Origin: Gordonia iterans
GTDB taxonomy: Bacteria > Actinomycetota > Actinomycetes > Mycobacteriales > Mycobacteriaceae
NCBI RefSeq assembly: GCF_002993285.1
Contig: NZ_CP027433.1
Location: 310,001-374,000, forward strand
Direction: 5' to 3'
Length of the DNA: 64,000 nt
The first letter of the stretch is position 1. Each line of letters starts with the position of its first letter. The position numbers were made by a program, and so were the translations under genes. The notes beneath the pieces are model-generated. The model was not told the DNA's origin. It saw only the letters and a list, made by a program, of their open reading frames with translations, and made no database searches. Of the stretch, positions 59,910 to 64,000 are shown in pieces.

Positions 59910-61373
59910 GTGACACCGGGAACCTACTTCGCCTGGGAGTCTGCCGACCGCGGCGACGCCCCCTGCATCCGCGACGACGCGCTCGACCTGACCTACGCCG
60001 AGTTCGCCGCACGCGTCGACGCCGCCGCAGAGCAGCTGCAGTCGCTGGGCGTCGGTCGCGGCGACGTGGTGGCGACCTTTCTGCCGAACCGCGTCGAACT
60101 GGTCGTCACCCTGATGGCCGCGTGGCGACTGCGGGCGGTGGGCACTCCGGTCAACCCCGGTTTCACCGATGCCGAAGCCGAGTACCAGCTGCGCGATTCG
60201 TGCACGTCGGTCGTCGTCGCGGAGACGCCGATCGGCGACCGTGACGCACGGACCCTTCTCCTGGTCGACGATCTGGCCGCCGCCCCGTCGCCCGGCTGGA
60301 TGCCCCCGCAGCCGCCGACCGAGGCCGACGACGCGTTGCTGATCTACACCTCCGGCTCCACCGGCCGCCCCAAAGGGGTGCTTCTCGGACACGACAACCT
60401 GCACTTCTTCGCGCGCAGCTCCGCCGAGTTCTTCGGGCACGGGCCCGACACCCACGCCCTGCTGATCCTCCCGCTGTTCCACTCCAACGCCATCAACGTC
60501 AGCGTGCTGGCGCCGCTCGCGGTCGGCGGGCAGGTCAGCATCACCGGCCGCTTCTCGGCGGGCCGGTTCTTCGACGACGTCGCCCGCCTGCGGCCCACCT
60601 TCTTCTCGGCCGTCCCCGCCGTCTACGCGATGCTCGTCGCCAAGGGCGAGGTTCCCAGCGGCGCGCTGGACTCACTCCGCTTCGCGATCTGCGGCGCCGC
60701 GCCGATCTCCCGGGAACTGCTGGACAGGACCGAGCAGACCTTCGGGATCCCGATCGTGGAGGGCTACGGCCTGACCGAGGCGACGTGCGCGTCCTGCTGC
60801 AATCCGATCGACGGCCCCCGCAAGCTCGGCACCGTCGGACCCGCGCTGCCGGGCCAGACGGTGCGCGTCGTCGGTCCGGACGGGCGAGAGGTTCCCGTCG
60901 GCGAGCGCGGCGAAGTGCTGATCGCCGGACCCGCGGTGATGCGCGGATACTTGAACCGTCCGGAGGCGACCGCAGAGGCGGTCGTCGACGGCTGGCTGCA
61001 CACGGGCGACGTCGGGGTGCTCGACGAGGACGGCTATCTGAGGATCGTCGACCGCATCAAGGACATGATCATCCGCGGCGGCGAGAACGTCTATCCCAAG
61101 GAGATCGAGATCGCGCTCGCCGGCCACGACGCCGTTCTGGAGTGCGCGGTGGTCGGCGCGCCCGATCCGGTGCTCGGCGAGGTGCCCGTGGCCTTCGTGG
61201 TCACCTATCCGGACCTGCCGGTCACCGCAGAGGAGCTCGCCGAGTTCGTCCAGCCGCAGCTCGCAAAGGTCAAGTGGCCCCAGCACGTTCACCTCGTCGA
61301 GGCGTTGCCCCGGAACCCGGTGGGCAAGGTCGACAAACCGGGACTGCGCGGTCGGCTGCGCGCCCCGGCCTGA
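59910..61373 (+). CDS. AMP-dependent acyl-CoA synthetase/ligase
   Basis: 487 residues from the GTG at 59910; another GTG at 59901 lies inside the ribosome site. ANL-family motifs: P-loop YTSGSTGRPKGV (about 146-157), GYGLTEATC, HTGDVG, RIKDMIIRGGENVYPKEIE, and the C-terminal catalytic Lys in RNPVGKVDKPGLRG. It activates a carboxylic acid as acyl-AMP and loads CoA. The substrate is unknown but the context (thioesterase, DUF3556, flavin oxidoreductase) suggests a fatty or sterol side-chain acid. Confidence 0.92.
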   Translation: MTPGTYFAWESADRGDAPCIRDDALDLTYAEFAARVDAAAEQLQSLGVGRGDVVATFLPNRVELVVTLMAAWRLRAVGTPVNPGFTDAEAEYQLRDSCTSVVVAETPIGDRDARTLLLVDDLAAAPSPGWMPPQPPTEADDALLIYTSGSTGRPKGVLLGHDNLHFFARSSAEFFGHGPDTHALLILPLFHSNAINVSVLAPLAVGGQVSITGRFSAGRFFDDVARLRPTFFSAVPAVYAMLVAKGEVPSGALDSLRFAICGAAPISRELLDRTEQTFGIPIVEGYGLTEATCASCCNPIDGPRKLGTVGPALPGQTVRVVGPDGREVPVGERGEVLIAGPAVMRGYLNRPEATAEAVVDGWLHTGDVGVLDEDGYLRIVDRIKDMIIRGGENVYPKEIEIALAGHDAVLECAVVGAPDPVLGEVPVAFVVTYPDLPVTAEELAEFVQPQLAKVKWPQHVHLVEALPRNPVGKVDKPGLRGRLRAPA

Positions 61374-61500
61374 TTCCACCGCCGAACACGCAGAGAGATC
61401 GACGGCGAGCGACCTCGCCCGCGATGACCCCTGCCCGCTACACGGCATCGATTCCTCTTTCCGTCATTCCACGCACAATCCGACAAGGAGACGACACATC

Positions 61501-63300
61501 ATGGGTTTCACAGAAGGCGACTTCCCGCCGGTCGATCCACCGGTGTTCCTCGAGCAACCGCTTCGGGACCGGGTCCGCACCCTCGCCACGCATTGGGCCG
61601 AGTACGGCTTCGGCACGCCGAAGATGGTGCACACGATCTATCTGATGAAGGTGGGCCTGGTGTACATCGTGGCGGGCTGGTGCCTCGCCGCGCTGACCTC
61701 CGGAATGAATCCTCTGCACCTCGGCGAGATCTGGAATCAGCCGATCGTGTATCAGAAGATCCTGCTCTGGACCGTGTTCCTGGAATCGGTGGGCATCGCC
61801 GGCTCGTGGGGTCCGCTGGCCGGGAAGTTCTCGCCGATGACCGGCGGCATCCTGTTCTGGGCACGCCCGGGCACCCTCCGCATGGCGCCGTGGCCGGACA
61901 AGGTCCCGGGAACCGGCGGCGACACCCGCACCGTCGTCGACGTCGCGATTTACCTGCTGTTCCTGGTGAACATCCTGGTCGCGATCGTTCTTCCGGGCTG
62001 GACCGGCGCGAACGGCGTTCCCGCCTGGGTCAACGAGCACGGGTTGGTCGACCCGGCGGTCCTGTATTCGCTGATCGTGCTCTGGTTGTTGCTCGGCCTG
62101 CGCGACAAGGTCGCTTTCCTGGCTTCACGTGCCGAGCAGTACCTTCCGGCGGTGATCTTTTTCGCGTTCCTGCCGATCCTGACGGGTTTCGCGAGCATGA
62201 TCATCGCCGCGAAGCTGCTCATCGTGATCGTGTGGGTCGGTGCGGGCGTCTCCAAGATCGGCTACCACTTCACCAACGTCATCCCGCCGATGGTGTCGAA
62301 CACCCCGTGGCTCACGATCAAATCGGCCAAGCGGATGAACTACCGCGACTTCCCGAAAGACCTGCGCCCGAGCCACTCGGCCTCGCTCACCGGTCACGTC
62401 CTGGGCACACTCGTCGAGATCGTCGCACCGCTGATTCTGCTGTTCTCGACGAGCAAGTGGCTGACTCTGGCCATGGTGGTGCTGATGGTCTGCTTCCACC
62501 TGTTCATCTTCTCGACGTTCCCGCTGGCGGTGCCGCTCGAGTGGAACATCCTGTTCGCCTATCTGACGATCTTCCTGTTCTGGGGCTTCCCGAATCAGAA
62601 CGGCTACGCCCCGTGGGACTTCGACCCGGCCTGGGGCCTGGCGGTGATCGCCGTGCTGCTGTTGATCCTTCCGGTGCTGGGCAACCTGCGGCCCGATCTG
62701 GTCTCGTTCTTGCCGTCCCTGCGGCAGTACGCGGGCAACTGGGCGTCGGCGCTGTGGGCGTTCGCTCCGGGGGCCGAGCAGAAGCTCAACGGTCAGGCAG
62801 TGGTCCGCCCGACGGTGAACAATGTGAACCAGCTGGAGAAGACCTACCCGGCGGACATCGCCGAGATCACCATGCAGCAGACCATCGCGTGGCGTGCCAT
62901 GCACAGTCAGGGCCGTGGCCTCTATTCGCTGCTCTACCGGGAACTGGGCGAGGACCGGATCGGCGAGTACACCATTCGCGAAGCGGAGTTCGCCTGCAAC
63001 TCGCTGCTGGGATTCAACTTCGGCGACGGTCACTTCCACAACTGGCGGCTGATCGAGGCTCTGCAGAAGCGCTGTGACTTCGCTCCGGGCGAGTTCACGG
63101 TGGTATGGGTGGAGTCCCAACCCATCCACAAGACGACCCAGGAGTACATGGTGATCGACGCGGCCCTCGGCATCCTCGAGCGCGGTACCTGGGACGTCCG
63201 GGATGCGGTGGCGGAGCAGCCGTGGCTCCCGAACGGCCCCATCCCGGTCGAGGTCGCCTGGCGCCGGGCGAACGCCCCACGACTGTCGGGCGTCCGGTAA
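61501..63300 (+). CDS. DUF3556 multi-pass membrane protein
   Basis: 599 residues with AAGGAG upstream. About ten membrane helices in the first 430 residues (for example VGLVYIVAGWCLAALTSG, LPAVIFFAFLPILTGFASMIIAAKLLIVIVW), then a soluble C-terminal domain of about 165 residues with FGDGHFHNWRLIEALQKRC and a histidine-rich pattern. The size fits DUF3556 (about 580-600). The family has no known biochemical function; the arrangement of helices plus conserved His resembles HTTM or carboxylase-like membrane enzymes, which is only a hint. It lies between an acyl-CoA ligase and a phytoene-dehydrogenase-like flavoprotein (2 bp gap), so a shared pathway is likely. Confidence 0.82.
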   Translation: MGFTEGDFPPVDPPVFLEQPLRDRVRTLATHWAEYGFGTPKMVHTIYLMKVGLVYIVAGWCLAALTSGMNPLHLGEIWNQPIVYQKILLWTVFLESVGIAGSWGPLAGKFSPMTGGILFWARPGTLRMAPWPDKVPGTGGDTRTVVDVAIYLLFLVNILVAIVLPGWTGANGVPAWVNEHGLVDPAVLYSLIVLWLLLGLRDKVAFLASRAEQYLPAVIFFAFLPILTGFASMIIAAKLLIVIVWVGAGVSKIGYHFTNVIPPMVSNTPWLTIKSAKRMNYRDFPKDLRPSHSASLTGHVLGTLVEIVAPLILLFSTSKWLTLAMVVLMVCFHLFIFSTFPLAVPLEWNILFAYLTIFLFWGFPNQNGYAPWDFDPAWGLAVIAVLLLILPVLGNLRPDLVSFLPSLRQYAGNWASALWAFAPGAEQKLNGQAVVRPTVNNVNQLEKTYPADIAEITMQQTIAWRAMHSQGRGLYSLLYRELGEDRIGEYTIREAEFACNSLLGFNFGDGHFHNWRLIEALQKRCDFAPGEFTVVWVESQPIHKTTQEYMVIDAALGILERGTWDVRDAVAEQPWLPNGPIPVEVAWRRANAPRLSGVR

Positions 63301-63302
63301 CC

Positions 63303-64000
63303 ATGACCACCGCGATCGTCGTCGGCGGCGGGCCCAACGGGCTCGCCGCCGGCCTGCAACTCGCGCGTCACGGTGTGGACGTGACCGTCCTGGAGGCGGC
63401 GGACGAGATCGGCGGCGGCGCAAAGTCCGGCGAGCTCGGCGTGCCCGGTCTGATCCACGACTACTGCTCGGCGTTCCATCCGCTGGGCGTCGGTTCGCCG
63501 TTCTGGCGGGAGGTCGGCCTGGACCGTCACGGCCTGGAATGGGCGTGGCCGGAGATCGATTGCGCGCATCCGCTCGACGACGGATCGGCGGGTCTGCTTC
63601 ATCGGTCGATCGAGCAGACCGCCGCCGGGCTGGGCGCCGACGGGCGACGGTGGCTGCTGGCATTCGGCGACCTGGTGTCCGGTTTCGACCAGATCGCTCC
63701 CGACCTCCTGCGTCCGGTGGTGAACGTGCCCCGGCACCCGTTCCGGCTCGCCGCGTTCGGTCCCCGGGCGCTGCTGCCGGCGACCTGGCTGGCGCGCTTC
63801 TTCACCACCCCGCAGGCGCGGGCTCTGTTCGGCGGAGTGGCGGCGCACGCATTCCACCGACTGGACCGTCCGATGACCGCATCGCTCGGCATGATGATCA
63901 CCGCGAGCGGGCACCGGTTCGGCTGGCCGGTCGCAGTCGGCGGCTCCGGGGCCATCACCCGGGCTGCCGCTGCGGCGCTGACCCGGGCCGGCGGCCGGAT
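63303..64000 (+). CDS. FAD-dependent oxidoreductase, phytoene-dehydrogenase-like (cut by window edge)
   Basis: The first 232 codons are present from the ATG at 63303, two bases after the DUF3556 stop; the rest is outside the window. The dinucleotide-binding motif is VVGGGPNGLAAGLQLARHG with ADEIGGGAKSGEL, matching the NAD(P)/FAD amine oxidase / phytoene desaturase superfamily. Members desaturate or oxidise lipids, carotenoids and amines. VGGSGAITRAAAAALTRAGG near the end is the family region before the second FAD contact. Co-transcription with DUF3556 and probably the ligase is likely. Confidence 0.88.
   Translation, partial: MTTAIVVGGGPNGLAAGLQLARHGVDVTVLEAADEIGGGAKSGELGVPGLIHDYCSAFHPLGVGSPFWREVGLDRHGLEWAWPEIDCAHPLDDGSAGLLHRSIEQTAAGLGADGRRWLLAFGDLVSGFDQIAPDLLRPVVNVPRHPFRLAAFGPRALLPATWLARFFTTPQARALFGGVAAHAFHRLDRPMTASLGMMITASGHRFGWPVAVGGSGAITRAAAAALTRAGGR

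Overview
The window is GC-rich chromosomal DNA (roughly two thirds G+C) from an actinobacterium of the order Mycobacteriales. It holds the replication origin and its conserved surroundings. The gene order pcnA-mutT4-(DUF6049)-murJ ... trxB-trxA-cwlM-(acetyltransferase)-parB-parA-rsmG-jag-yidC-yidD-rnpA-rpmH-dnaA-oriC-dnaN-gnd-recF-dciA-gyrB-gyrA-DUF3566-tRNA(Ile)-tRNA(Ala) ... ppiA ... crgA-trpG-pknB-pknA-pbpA-rodA-pstP-fhaB-fhaA-tRNA(Leu) matches the mycobacterial origin region almost gene for gene. The insertions (two cutinase-like proteins, a cholesterol-oxidase-like enzyme, a sterol-desaturase-family protein, acyl-CoA enzymes) suggest Gordonia or a close relative. That genus call is an inference, not proven here.

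Layout. 1-7754: CCA-adding enzyme (partial), a Nudix hydrolase, a secreted DUF6049 protein and a MurJ flippase fused to a pseudokinase. 7755-10449: an accessory patch where mycobacteria carry sigM-rsmA. It has a fatty-acid-hydroxylase/sterol-desaturase protein divergent from a TetR regulator, a GRAM-like protein, and a short remnant resembling the anti-sigma factor RsmA. 10533-13158: thioredoxin system and CwlM. 13352-20747: on the minus strand, the rpmH-rnpA-yidD-yidC-jag operon and rsmG-parA-parB, with parS sites. 21167-32137: dnaA, oriC, dnaN, gnd, recF, dciA, gyrB and gyrA on the plus strand. 33668-33843: two tRNAs. 33909-39080: an accessory block with a two-component system plus PepSY protein, an alpha/beta hydrolase and two cutinases. 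39129-43746: ppiA, rhomboid protease, a PH-domain protein, crgA and trpG. 44123-53685: the seven-gene kinase/cell-wall operon on the minus strand, then tRNA-Leu. 54290-64000: a lipid-flavoured accessory region with a truncated TPP enzyme behind a Tat-exported cholesterol-oxidase-like enzyme, a lipoprotein, a TetR regulator with thioesterase, and an acyl-CoA ligase/DUF3556/flavin oxidoreductase cluster that runs off the end.

How it works together. The core couples replication (DnaA, DnaN, DciA, gyrase), segregation (ParA/ParB/parS), membrane insertion (YidC) and polar growth (PknA/PknB/PstP, the FHA proteins, RodA, PbpA, MurJ, CwlM, CrgA). Non-coding signals that stand out are: a compact cluster of five DnaA-box-like sites about 20 kb from oriC (42643-42740); a 31-bp tandem repeat array between trpG and pknB; 24-bp and 35-bp repeat arrays in the gyrB-gyrA spacer and before tRNA-Ile; a nested inverted repeat at 54870-54945; an IdeR-like iron box; several regulator-type palindromes; and a YidC with an exceptionally long C-terminal extension. 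I did not find a defence island, CRISPR array, prophage or insertion sequence.
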